From Chloroflexota bacterium (GTDB lineage: Bacteria; Chloroflexota; Ktedonobacteria; Ktedonobacterales; Ktedonobacteraceae), in NCBI GenBank assembly GCA_021828635.1, contig JAJZEJ010000234.1:1-7599 (forward strand): a stretch of 7,599 nt of DNA. The letters run 5' to 3'. Position 1 is the first letter of the stretch. Each line of letters starts with the position of its first letter. Below the pieces are notes generated by a model that worked only from the letters and a program-made list of their open reading frames with translations, did not search any database and was not told where the DNA came from. Position numbers and translations under genes: made by a program. This document shows, in pieces, positions 1 through 5,927 of this stretch.

Positions 1-60
1 CTCACGTACCAGGGTGTGATGATGTAAATTAACAAAATATGTTGGTAGAAAGCTGGTGTA

Positions 61-140
61 GGGACCGATGTATCGCGTCCGTGCGTAGGTATGCCAAGTA
101 TGCCAGGTCGATGGGCGAGACGGACACATACATCGGTTCC
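61..140. repeat. Imperfect inverted repeat able to form a long hairpin
   Basis: The left arm 61-73 (GGGACCGATGTAT) pairs with 128-140 (ATACATCGGTTCC) at 12 of 13 positions. Just inside, GTCCGT at 77-82 pairs perfectly with ACGGAC at 120-125, leaving small internal linkers of 3 and 2 bases. Outside, GTGATGAT at 16-23 is complementary to ATCATCAC at 157-164, flanked by several possible G-U pairs. The loop carries a direct repeat, GTATGCCA at 89-96 and 98-105. It is not followed by a T tract, so it is not a standard terminator. It could be a structured leader, a regulator site or a remnant of a small repeat element. Confidence 0.5.
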
Positions 141-160
141 TGTATCACGTATCTGTATCA
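141..160. repeat. Short direct repeat TGTATCA x2
   Basis: TGTATCA occurs at 141-147 and again at 154-160, a 13-base period, with CGTATC between the copies. It lies directly right of the 61-140 hairpin. A spacing slightly above one helical turn is compatible with tandem regulator half-sites, but it may be chance. Confidence 0.3.
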
Positions 161-216
161 TCACGTTCCTTAACGCAAGTCGGTTGATTGATAGACAGCG
201 CGTGCTGTTCGCAACC

Positions 217-246
217 TTGATAGCATTCTTACGTATATTCTATACG
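217..246 (+). promoter_or_regulatory. Candidate sigma70-type promoter for the ABC operon
   Basis: TTGATA (217-222) matches five of six bases of the -35 consensus, and TATACG (241-246) matches four of six of the -10 consensus, with an 18-base spacer. Transcription would start near 253, giving a leader of about 65 bases before the ATG at 319. The -10 is weak, and the surrounding AT-rich sequence offers other possible -10 boxes, so the exact site is uncertain. Confidence 0.3.
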
Positions 247-318
247 GTAAGCTTGGTGAGAATGGCGGGGGAGATTGTGAATAGCACGTGCAGTTCTTGA
301 GATTGCGAGATCGTAAAA

Positions 319-1296
319 ATGGCTACAAATGATCCAAAGATATCACAGCACGGGCAATCATCAGTAAATTCTGGTACATCGCCCGCGATTGATGAGCAAC
401 CAACGCAGCCAGAATGGGCTGTTGCTAAAACGTCGGCATCGTCCGATGTCACCATACAGGCCACGGTGCCTTATGGGATAGTGCCTCAGCCTGTAGCGAG
501 CAATGGTAGTGAGGCGGCGCGAGGCAAACCAGTGATCGCTGTGCATCACCTGGCTAAGACCTATATGCTTGGTAGGACGCAGGTACCGGCATTGCGCGAC
601 GTAACATTGGAGGTCTATCCGGGCGAATTTGTTGTTGTGCTGGGGCCGTCAGGTTCCGGTAAATCTACCTTTATGAACTTGGTTGGTTGCCTCGATAGTC
701 CAAGTGGAGGCGAATACTGGTTGGCGGGCCGCCTGGTTAGTAAGATGGCAAATGATGAACTGGCCAATGTGCGCAATCGCTTGATTGGTTTCGTCTTCCA
801 GGGTTTTAATTTGTTGAGCCGCGCCACTGCGCAGAAGAATGTCGAGTTACCCATGATTTATGCGGGCGTACCCACGCGCGAGCGCGAGATTCGCGCTCGT
901 AAAGCCCTGACTCTGGTTGGGCTGGGTACGAGGCTGGATCACAAACCGTCCGAACTTTCTGGCGGACAGCAGCAACGTGTGGCGATTGCGCGTGCGTTGG
1001 TCAATGGCCCCTCCTTGCTGCTAGCCGATGAGCCGACCGGCAACCTGGATAGTCGTACCAGCATCGAAATCATGGCAGTGCTGCAAGAATTAAACGAGCA
1101 GGGACTAACAATTGTCCTTGTCACCCATGACCTCAATGTAGCGGCCTATGGTAGACGGCAGGTCTCTTTTATTGATGGACGCCTGGTTCATGACGAGATG
1201 GTAGCGAGCAGGCGTAATGCACGGGACGAATGGGCGACTCTTCATGCAGCAGACGCACAACCACAGCCCGCGCAGATTGGGGGCAAGCAACTGTGA
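319..1296 (+). CDS. ABC transporter ATP-binding protein, MacB/LolD/YknY type
   Basis: This is the cytoplasmic ATPase that powers the two permeases encoded next to it. The 325-residue protein has a complete ABC domain from about residue 72. Visible motifs are Walker [10 protein letters not shown] (109-117), the Q-loop glutamine in FVFQGFNLL (Q161), signature LSGGQQQR (213-220), Walker [10 protein letters not shown] with catalytic Glu238, D-loop NLD (242-244) and switch His270 in VTHD. The GFNLL sequence after the Q-loop and the early alignment of the domain are typical of the MacB/LolD/FtsE class. About 70 residues rich in Ser, Thr, Pro, Gln and Ala precede the domain, and a short polar tail follows it; stand-alone family members are usually about 220-250 residues. 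ATG 319 is the only good ATG before the domain, and its ribosome binding site is weak (GAGATTGCGAGA). A shorter protein starting at a GTG near 532 cannot be excluded. The stop overlaps the next start, indicating coupling. Family is secure; substrate is unknown. Confidence 0.93.
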   Translation: MATNDPKISQHGQSSVNSGTSPAIDEQPTQPEWAVAKTSASSDVTIQATVPYGIVPQPVASNGSEAARGKPVIAVHHLAKTYMLGRTQVPALRDVTLEVYPGEFVVVLGPSGSGKSTFMNLVGCLDSPSGGEYWLAGRLVSKMANDELANVRNRLIGFVFQGFNLLSRATAQKNVELPMIYAGVPTREREIRARKALTLVGLGTRLDHKPSELSGGQQQRVAIARALVNGPSLLLADEPTGNLDSRTSIEIMAVLQELNEQGLTIVLVTHDLNVAAYGRRQVSFIDGRLVHDEMVASRRNARDEWATLHAADAQPQPAQIGGKQL

Positions 1297-2708
1297 GCCG
1301 CTCAACGCAACCCCCGGTGCGACGGGTTAATTTGCAAGGTTCGTCCAGATCGAACCTTCCCGCGACCATCGCTCCGGCAACTCAAGTTGCCAAAGTGCAA
1401 ACATCAACCGTCTCTCGCCAGCAATCTCAGCAAGGAACCGCGCTTGAAAGTCTGTTGCGCGAGATACGGCAGCGTTCCTGGCAACGTGGCCCTCTCTCAA
1501 TGTTGGGGGCCAATTTTGTGAGTGCGATTGATGCGTTACTTGCTAATTCTATGCGTTCTTTATTAACGGTGCTGGGTATCTTTATTGGCGTTGCGGCGGT
1601 AATTGCCGCGCTGACACTGACACAAGGTACAAGCGCGTATGTTAGTCAGCAGGTTGCAAGCCTGGGTGATTCCGTGATCGTTGGCCCTGGCACGGCGCAG
1701 AGCAGTGGCGCATCACAGGGTAGTGGTTCACTTAGCACGTTAACCTTGCCGGATGCCAACGCGATAAGCCAGCTACCGCATGTCAAAGCCGAAAGCCCCT
1801 TCATTGATACCTCTTCGCAGGTTGTCTATAGCAATCAGAACTGGAGTACAACGATTGAGGGTGTCAACAGCCAGATATTGAGCATTCAGAACTGGACACT
1901 CGCGCAAGGAAGCTGGTTTAGTGCGAGTGATGCTCAGTCAGGTACGCCCGTCGCGGTACTGGGTGATACGGTCTATCATAGCCTCTTCGATGTTTCCGGT
2001 GATAATCCGATTGGTAAACAGATTCTGATCGGCACAGAAACATTTCGTGTTGTTGGTGTGCTGGCTCCGCAGGGCGGCGGTTTCACACAAGATGATGTGA
2101 TCTTTGTGCCGATTAAGGCAGCACAGATACGGCTGGATAATACAAACTATGTTGGTCAGATTCAGGTGCAGGTTGATAATCCCACGAATGTTAGTCTGGT
2201 AGCGCAAGAAATCACGGTTCTGCTGCAACAGCGACATCATATCTTGAATGGTCAGACCAACGATTTCCAGGTCACAACGTTCACCTCTATCTTGCAACGT
2301 ATCGGGCAGACAACGCAGATTCTGACCTATCTGCTGGTTGGCATTGCCGCCATCTCGCTCACGGTTGGTGGTATTGGCATCATGAATATCATGTTGGTTT
2401 CCGTGACCGAGCGCACGTGGGAGATTGGTATTCGTATGGCTATCGGGGCCAGGCGTGGTGATATTCGCAACCAGTTTTTGATAGAGTCGCTGGTTCTCTG
2501 TCTAGTGGGCGGTGTGGTTGGTCTAGCATTGGGGCTGCTCGTTGGTCTACTGATAACACACGTAGCGAAACTGCCCTTTGTCGTCACGCCGACCTCGATT
2601 GCTCTGCCTTTTGTCGTTTCGGCTGGCATTGCGATAGTCTTTGGTCTCTACCCGGCGATCAGTGCCTCGCGGCTGGACCCGATTGTGGCGATTCGCAGTG
2701 AAGAGTAA
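1293..2708 (+). CDS. ABC transporter permease 1, MacB/FtsX family
   Basis: This is a membrane subunit of a MacB-type (type VII) ABC system. Starting at GTG 1293 it has 471 residues: a polar cytoplasmic tail of about 85 residues, TM1 (about 88-110, with [17 protein letters not shown]), a large extracytoplasmic MacB_PCD-like domain (about 111-340), then the FtsX-like domain with TM2 (about 343-369), TM3 (about 396-422) and TM4 (about 435-455). Family hallmarks include [23 protein letters not shown] and [12 protein letters not shown] at the C-terminus. The start was chosen because the GTG overlaps the ATPase stop (GTGA), which gives coupled translation and a length close to the second permease (468). 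An in-frame ATG at 1230 would add 21 residues read inside the ATPase gene and is less likely. One oddity is [10 protein letters not shown], with Trp where this family usually has Arg. The extruded or sensed substrate cannot be told. Confidence 0.9.
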   Translation: MSRSTQPPVRRVNLQGSSRSNLPATIAPATQVAKVQTSTVSRQQSQQGTALESLLREIRQRSWQRGPLSMLGANFVSAIDALLANSMRSLLTVLGIFIGVAAVIAALTLTQGTSAYVSQQVASLGDSVIVGPGTAQSSGASQGSGSLSTLTLPDANAISQLPHVKAESPFIDTSSQVVYSNQNWSTTIEGVNSQILSIQNWTLAQGSWFSASDAQSGTPVAVLGDTVYHSLFDVSGDNPIGKQILIGTETFRVVGVLAPQGGGFTQDDVIFVPIKAAQIRLDNTNYVGQIQVQVDNPTNVSLVAQEITVLLQQRHHILNGQTNDFQVTTFTSILQRIGQTTQILTYLLVGIAAISLTVGGIGIMNIMLVSVTERTWEIGIRMAIGARRGDIRNQFLIESLVLCLVGGVVGLALGLLVGLLITHVAKLPFVVTPTSIALPFVVSAGIAIVFGLYPAISASRLDPIVAIRSEE

Positions 2709-2722
2709 GAAAGAGTGAGCGA

Positions 2723-4129
2723 ATGAGCAAGACAAGCAGTTCACTACAGCCACAAACAGAGAGTGGACGCGAAAGGATGCCAGTTGTAACGGCGGCAGCG
2801 ATGCCTACTCAGGCCAATGTGCCTGTGCAGGAAACGCCACTGCAAAACCTGCTCAAAGAGTTGCGCGGCAAGCGTTATCAGCGTGGCGGCACACTCGGCA
2901 CGAGTATGGGAAGCGCACTGGCAGCTATCTGGGCCAATCGCACGCGCTCCTTTCTGACGATGCTGGGCATTGTCGTTGGCGTAGCAGCTGTTATTGGCTC
3001 GCTAACCCTGACATCGGGCGTAGCAGCCTTTATCACCAATATCATCTCTAGCCAGGGTGTGAATACTGTCTACGTTGCCCCCGGCTCGTCGAATGCACGC
3101 GGTGTGGTGCAGAAGCAGAGCGTACAAACGTTGACACTCAACGATCTGCGCTTGCTGAGCCAGTTGCCGCATGTAGCAGCTATTAGTCCGGTGGTCTCGA
3201 CTGGTCAGTCGCAGGTAGTTTTTGGTAGCCAGAACTGGCACACGCGCGTACAGGGCGTTAGCACAGATATGCAGACTATTCAGGGCTGGAATTTGCAGGA
3301 TGGCTTGTGGTTTAATGCGCAGCAGCAAGCTGGCGGTGAAGCAGTCGCTGTGCTGGGTGATACGGTAGCGCAGAATCTCTTCGGCAATACGAATGTTAAT
3401 CCGGTAGGACAGCAGATTCGTATTGGCAATCAGCTATTCCGCGTAACAGGAGTGCTGGCTCCCAAAGGTGGCTTTGGACAGGATGACGTGATCTATATTC
3501 CCTATCAGGCCGCAATGGTGCGCCTAGCGAATACAAATTATCTTGGTGAGATTGTGATTAACGTAGACAATCAAAACAATATCAACCTGGTTGTGCAGGA
3601 GATCACAACAACGCTAGAGTTGAGTCATCATATTCCCAAAGGTACCCCTGACGATTTTCAGACCACCACAGCAACGCAGATTTTGCAACAATCGCAGCAG
3701 GTGACACAGGCCATCTCGCTCTTGTTGAGCAGCATCGCCGCGATTTCGCTGACAGTGGGCGGTATCGGCATCATGAATATTATGCTGGTCTCGGTGACAG
3801 AGCGCACACGCGAGATTGGTATTCGCTTGGCAATCGGTGCGCGTCGAGCTGATATTCGTACTCAGTTCTTGATTGAAGCTCTGATTTTATCGTTTCTGGG
3901 TGGAATATTTGGCATGTTGATAGGCATCTTTGTTGGCTGGCTGACAATTAACTTAATTATTGCCGCCTTAGCCCGCAGCGGTGGTGGGAGTGTGCCATTG
4001 GTAATTACGCCAACAACGCTCATTCTGCCCTTTGTGGTCTCAGCGATTATCGGCGTGGTTTTCGGTTTCTATCCGGCGGTACGTGCCTCGCGCCTCGACC
4101 CAATAGTGGCCTTACGCCGCGCCCGCTAA
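2723..4129 (+). CDS. ABC transporter permease 2, MacB/FtsX family, paralogue of permease 1
   Basis: This 468-residue protein has the same architecture as the preceding permease: a polar N-terminal tail (1-75), TM1 (about 77-98, LTMLGIVVGVAAVIGSL), an extracytoplasmic MacB_PCD-like domain (about 99-328), TM2 (about 330-356), TM3 (about 386-415) and TM4 (about 432-452), ending [15 protein letters not shown]. It keeps the usual TERTREIGIRLAIGARR loop. By eye about half of the residues match permease 1, and a stretch of about 24 residues around TM2 is identical, so the pair arose by tandem duplication and then diverged. The gene starts 14 bp after permease 1, with a purine-rich AAGAAAGAGTGAGCG before the ATG, so it is co-transcribed. 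It has an insertion (LARSGGGSVP) between TM3 and TM4 that permease 1 lacks. It may form a heterodimer with permease 1, or each may form its own homodimer on the shared ATPase. Confidence 0.9.
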   Translation: MSKTSSSLQPQTESGRERMPVVTAAAMPTQANVPVQETPLQNLLKELRGKRYQRGGTLGTSMGSALAAIWANRTRSFLTMLGIVVGVAAVIGSLTLTSGVAAFITNIISSQGVNTVYVAPGSSNARGVVQKQSVQTLTLNDLRLLSQLPHVAAISPVVSTGQSQVVFGSQNWHTRVQGVSTDMQTIQGWNLQDGLWFNAQQQAGGEAVAVLGDTVAQNLFGNTNVNPVGQQIRIGNQLFRVTGVLAPKGGFGQDDVIYIPYQAAMVRLANTNYLGEIVINVDNQNNINLVVQEITTTLELSHHIPKGTPDDFQTTTATQILQQSQQVTQAISLLLSSIAAISLTVGGIGIMNIMLVSVTERTREIGIRLAIGARRADIRTQFLIEALILSFLGGIFGMLIGIFVGWLTINLIIAALARSGGGSVPLVITPTTLILPFVVSAIIGVVFGFYPAVRASRLDPIVALRRAR

Positions 4130-4142
4130 AACACCCTCTGCT

Positions 4143-4213
4143 TATTCTGGACAGAGACGAAGCCATCCTACGCCCATATGTGCAATAGGATGGCTTCGTC
4201 TCTGTCCAGAATA
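4143..4213. terminator. Perfect 28-bp hairpin, probable bidirectional terminator
   Basis: Bases 4143-4170 and 4186-4213 are exact reverse complements, separated by a 15-base loop containing CATATG. The hairpin fills almost all of the 85-bp gap between two convergent genes: it starts 13 bp after the permease stop and ends one base before the stop codon of the opposite gene. On the + strand it is followed by ATATTTAA-like sequence; on the - strand a TTTT lies about 10 bases beyond it. The U tracts are weak for a textbook intrinsic terminator, but position and stem length favour a shared terminator. A dispersed palindromic repeat is the alternative. Confidence 0.75.
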
Positions 4214-4214
4214 T

Positions 4215-5612
4215 TTAATCTCCCAGGTCCACTCCAGGTTCGGCGTCTTTACCTTGCAGAAAGAAGAGACCCATCTGTGCCTGACGAATAATCGCATCCA
4301 TGAAAGGATCGGTCAAGTTACCCATGTTCTGCTGCTCAATGGGTGCTGGTGGCACGGGTGCCATGCCTACCTCAGTAAGAACTGGCTCTGTGAACATGCC
4401 TTGCCCCGGCTGCATATTCATCGTATTAGCAGCCATTGTAGGCATATCATAGTTGCCATTGCCATATTGCGAGGTCGGTGGCATCTCTTGTATGCCGTTC
4501 ATACTGAGCGGTCCGTAGTTAGTAGGCGCATCTGGATAGAAACCAGGATTGACGATACCCGCCATTGATGCTTGAGCAGGTGGCATGCCTCCGGCGAAAG
4601 ACATGTTACTCATCGGCGGAGCATTATTTGCCATGTTGGCGTTACTGAAAGGTGTCCACGGCGAGGCCGCATTATCCATTAATAGCGGCGTAGCGGGTAC
4701 TGACGGTGGCAACATAGTTGGTTTGTTGCGCTGCTTGTAGGCCAGATAGACAAGAATGGCCCCGGCAATTACCACAAGAAGCACAATAAAGACAATGATG
4801 AGGACCAGGAAAGAGCTACTGCTACCGCCTGACTTGCCGCTACCAGACGAAGATGTGCCGCCGCTACCATTGGCGTTCGTCGATGTAGTGCCGCCGCCGC
4901 CATTACCTGTACCGCCAGAGCCGCCGCCGCCAGAGCCATTCAGTGTCTGACTCGTGCTGGTGCTGGGGCGTGGTGTCGCCGTCGGTGGTGTCGTTGGCCC
5001 TGTGCCTGCTCCACCTGGATTGACTGGCACCGGTGTCGGTGTGACACCAGGTACTATCGGTGTTGGCGTAATGCCTGGAACAGATGTGGGAGTGGGAGTG
5101 ATAACAGGAATGGGTGTATTAGTAGGTGTGGGAGTAGCGCAGAGGAGCGTGATGCAGGGCGCAGGTGTCGGAGTGGGACAGAATATAGGAATGATACAAG
5201 GGGTGGGTACCGGTGTAGTAGTGGGTATCGGCGTCGTGGTCGGTACCGGTGTGGTAGTGGGTACTGGCGTCGTGGTCGGTACCGGTGTTGGTATTGTGGT
5301 AGGTACCGGCGTAGTGGTGGTGGGTATTGGTGTCGTGGTCGTGGGTACCGGTGTCTTAGGTTTTTTGTTCTGTATACTACTGGTCGCCTGGGCGTGTGAA
5401 ATGTTGATGCCGCCATAGAGGCCAACGACGGAGAACAAGAGCAGGGCGCAGCAAAGCGCAAACAGGTAGAGGAAACCTTTATGACATACCTGTTGCCCCC
5501 ATGATCGCTGTTGCTGATTTTGACGCTGTATGAGATGTTGCCCGGATTGCCGCGCTGCTCCGGTCGATTTATGCTGTGATCGCGCGTTTTGCGGCTGCTG
5601 CTTCTGTTTCAT
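4215..5612 (-). CDS. Two-TM envelope protein with Pro/Thr repeat stalk, function unknown
   Basis: I do not recognise a named family. The 465-residue protein has a basic, Gln-rich N-terminus (1-45), a hydrophobic segment (about 46-67) followed by SHAQA (a possible signal-peptidase site, or else a signal anchor), a Pro/Thr repeat region (87-137, TTTPVP units), two Cys pairs (C139/C145 and C153/C158), TPTP-rich sequence (147-196), a Gly/Ser/Asn/Thr linker (198-267), a strong TM helix (about 268-292) followed by YKQRNK, and a Met/Asn/Pro-rich tail (293-465) ending in an acidic segment. The positive charges after the second TM place the tail inside, so the repeats form an extended stalk outside the membrane. 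The ATG at 5610-5612 has AGGAA eight bases upstream (- strand), a good ribosome binding site. A separate promoter lies upstream at 5731-5760. Such low-complexity stalks are common in cell-surface proteins; adhesion, wall spacing or signalling are all possible. Confidence 0.85.
   Translation of the reverse strand: MKQKQQPQNARSQHKSTGAARQSGQHLIQRQNQQQRSWGQQVCHKGFLYLFALCCALLLFSVVGLYGGINISHAQATSSIQNKKPKTPVPTTTTPIPTTTTPVPTTIPTPVPTTTPVPTTTPVPTTTPIPTTTPVPTPCIIPIFCPTPTPAPCITLLCATPTPTNTPIPVITPTPTSVPGITPTPIVPGVTPTPVPVNPGGAGTGPTTPPTATPRPSTSTSQTLNGSGGGGSGGTGNGGGGTTSTNANGSGGTSSSGSGKSGGSSSSFLVLIIVFIVLLVVIAGAILVYLAYKQRNKPTMLPPSVPATPLLMDNAASPWTPFSNANMANNAPPMSNMSFAGGMPPAQASMAGIVNPGFYPDAPTNYGPLSMNGIQEMPPTSQYGNGNYDMPTMAANTMNMQPGQGMFTEPVLTEVGMAPVPPAPIEQQNMGNLTDPFMDAIIRQAQMGLFFLQGKDAEPGVDLGD
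5212..5349 (-). repeat. Coding minisatellite of 18-24 bp units
   Basis: This tandem repeat lies inside the stalk gene. Units run 5212-5229, 5230-5247, 5248-5265 and 5266-5283 (18 bp each), 5284-5307 (24 bp), 5308-5328 and 5329-5349 (21 bp each). Units 5230-5247 and 5266-5283 are identical, and GGTACCGG recurs at unit joints. All unit lengths are multiples of three, so gain or loss changes the number of PVPTTT-like hexapeptides without breaking the frame. Recent slippage or recombination is likely. Confidence 0.85.
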
Positions 5613-5620
5613 GATCCTAT

Positions 5621-5625
5621 TTCCT
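5621..5625 (-). promoter_or_regulatory. Ribosome binding site of the stalk-protein gene
   Basis: On the - strand this reads AGGAA, eight bases before the ATG. A second AGGA at 5615-5618 is only two bases from the start and is too close to work. This supports the start at 5612. Confidence 0.65.
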
Positions 5626-5668
5626 GGTAGGTGGAGCTACCATCCTTACTAGATAAAACAACGGGCTG

Positions 5669-5709
5669 ACGATACAGAGTTGGCGGAATGCGTGTTGAAA
5701 ACGTATCGT
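5669..5709 (-). repeat. Short inverted repeat in the leader of the stalk gene
   Basis: ACGATAC (5669-5675) and GTATCGT (5703-5709) are exact reverse complements 27 bases apart, in the likely 5' untranslated region of the stalk gene. It could form a weak hairpin or be a regulator site. Seven bases can easily arise by chance. Confidence 0.3.
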
Positions 5710-5730
5710 TGTTCTTTTCCCCCACTCGTC

Positions 5731-5760
5731 AATGTAGTTGCTAGCTAGTTCCACTGTCAA
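5731..5760 (-). promoter_or_regulatory. Promoter for the stalk-protein gene
   Basis: On the - strand TTGACA (5755-5760) is a perfect -35 box. TACATT (5731-5736) is a four-of-six -10 box after an 18-base spacer. Transcription would start near 5724, giving a leader of about 110 bases. The -35 is immediately bordered by GTTCCAC (5748-5754), whose reverse complement GTGGAAC lies at 5786-5792, with ATAGGT (5764-5769) and ACCTAT (5791-5796) nested nearby. These could be operator half-sites. Confidence 0.5.
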
Positions 5761-5838
5761 GAAATAGGTAAGAATGTACCATCTTGTGGAACCTATCTGA
5801 AAACCGCCAGGTCTCTATCCTTTAGAGGAATGCTGCTG

Positions 5839-5927
5839 TAGAGACTGCCTCAGCGCGTCCGCGTGGCCCAAGCGCATAAATGCCCAACAGGTATGTCGGC
5901 GTGATTGACGCGCTGAAGCGATCTCTA
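5839..5927 (-). terminator. Imperfect hairpin overlapping the protease stop codon
   Basis: Arms 5839-5859 and 5907-5927 pair at 18 of 21 positions, plus one possible G-U pair, and include a perfect 10-bp core TCAGCGCGTC/GACGCGCTGA. The loop is 47 bases. The right arm contains the TAG stop of the protease gene. No T tract follows the stem directly; a TTTT occurs about 40 bases further along on the - strand (near 5800-5805). It may work as a terminator, a processing site or an mRNA 3'-end stabiliser. It may also be a repeat-element remnant. Confidence 0.4.

Larger units (their letters stand above)
1..318. other. Noncoding leader upstream of the ABC operon
   Basis: No reading frame here has a plausible protein composition or a good ribosome binding site. 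The longest one (91-300, + strand, 69 codons) looks like chance. Frame 1 gives eight codons ending in TAA at 25-27, which could be the tail of an upstream gene, but this cannot be decided from so short a piece. The stretch contains nested inverted repeats between 12 and 168, two sets of short direct repeats, and a candidate promoter at 217-246. These are described separately. The region is best read as the 5' regulatory region of the ABC operon. Confidence 0.6.
5613..5924. other. 312-bp intergenic region between the protease and stalk genes
   Basis: No credible gene is present. Reading on the - strand from the protease stop, it holds an imperfect hairpin (5839-5927), a promoter (5731-5760) flanked by a small inverted repeat, a leader of roughly 110 bases with another short inverted repeat (5669-5675 with 5703-5709), and the ribosome binding site of the stalk gene at 5621-5625. 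Because it carries its own promoter, the downstream gene is probably expressed at least partly independently of the protease gene. Confidence 0.65.

Noticed and set aside
91..300. Possible small + strand gene of 69 codons in the leader
   Set aside because: Its start lies inside the hairpin loop with no ribosome binding site, and the composition shows no domain, signal or recognisable pattern.
1230..1292. Upstream ATG extension of permease 1
   Set aside because: It would overlap the ATPase gene by 67 bases and add residues with no resemblance to the other permease. The GTG at 1293 overlapping the stop fits translational coupling better.
4143..4213. Terminal inverted repeats of an insertion sequence
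   Set aside because: The arms are only 15 bases apart and enclose no gene; no target duplication is visible.
5202..5354. CRISPR-like array at the repeat tract
   Set aside because: The 18-24 bp units are contiguous, have no unique spacers, and encode in-frame hexapeptide-like repeats.
4954..5418. Open frame on the + strand giving a Val/Gly-repeat protein
   Set aside because: It is the antisense reading of the Pro/Thr repeat stalk. The VGTGVV pattern is a direct consequence of the CCN/ACN repeat codons on the other strand, and the - strand frame has a ribosome binding site, signal-like segment and TM helices.
5054..5461. Open frame on the - strand rich in Arg, Tyr, Pro and His
   Set aside because: It is an alternative frame over the same repeats within the stalk gene, with no membrane or domain features of its own.
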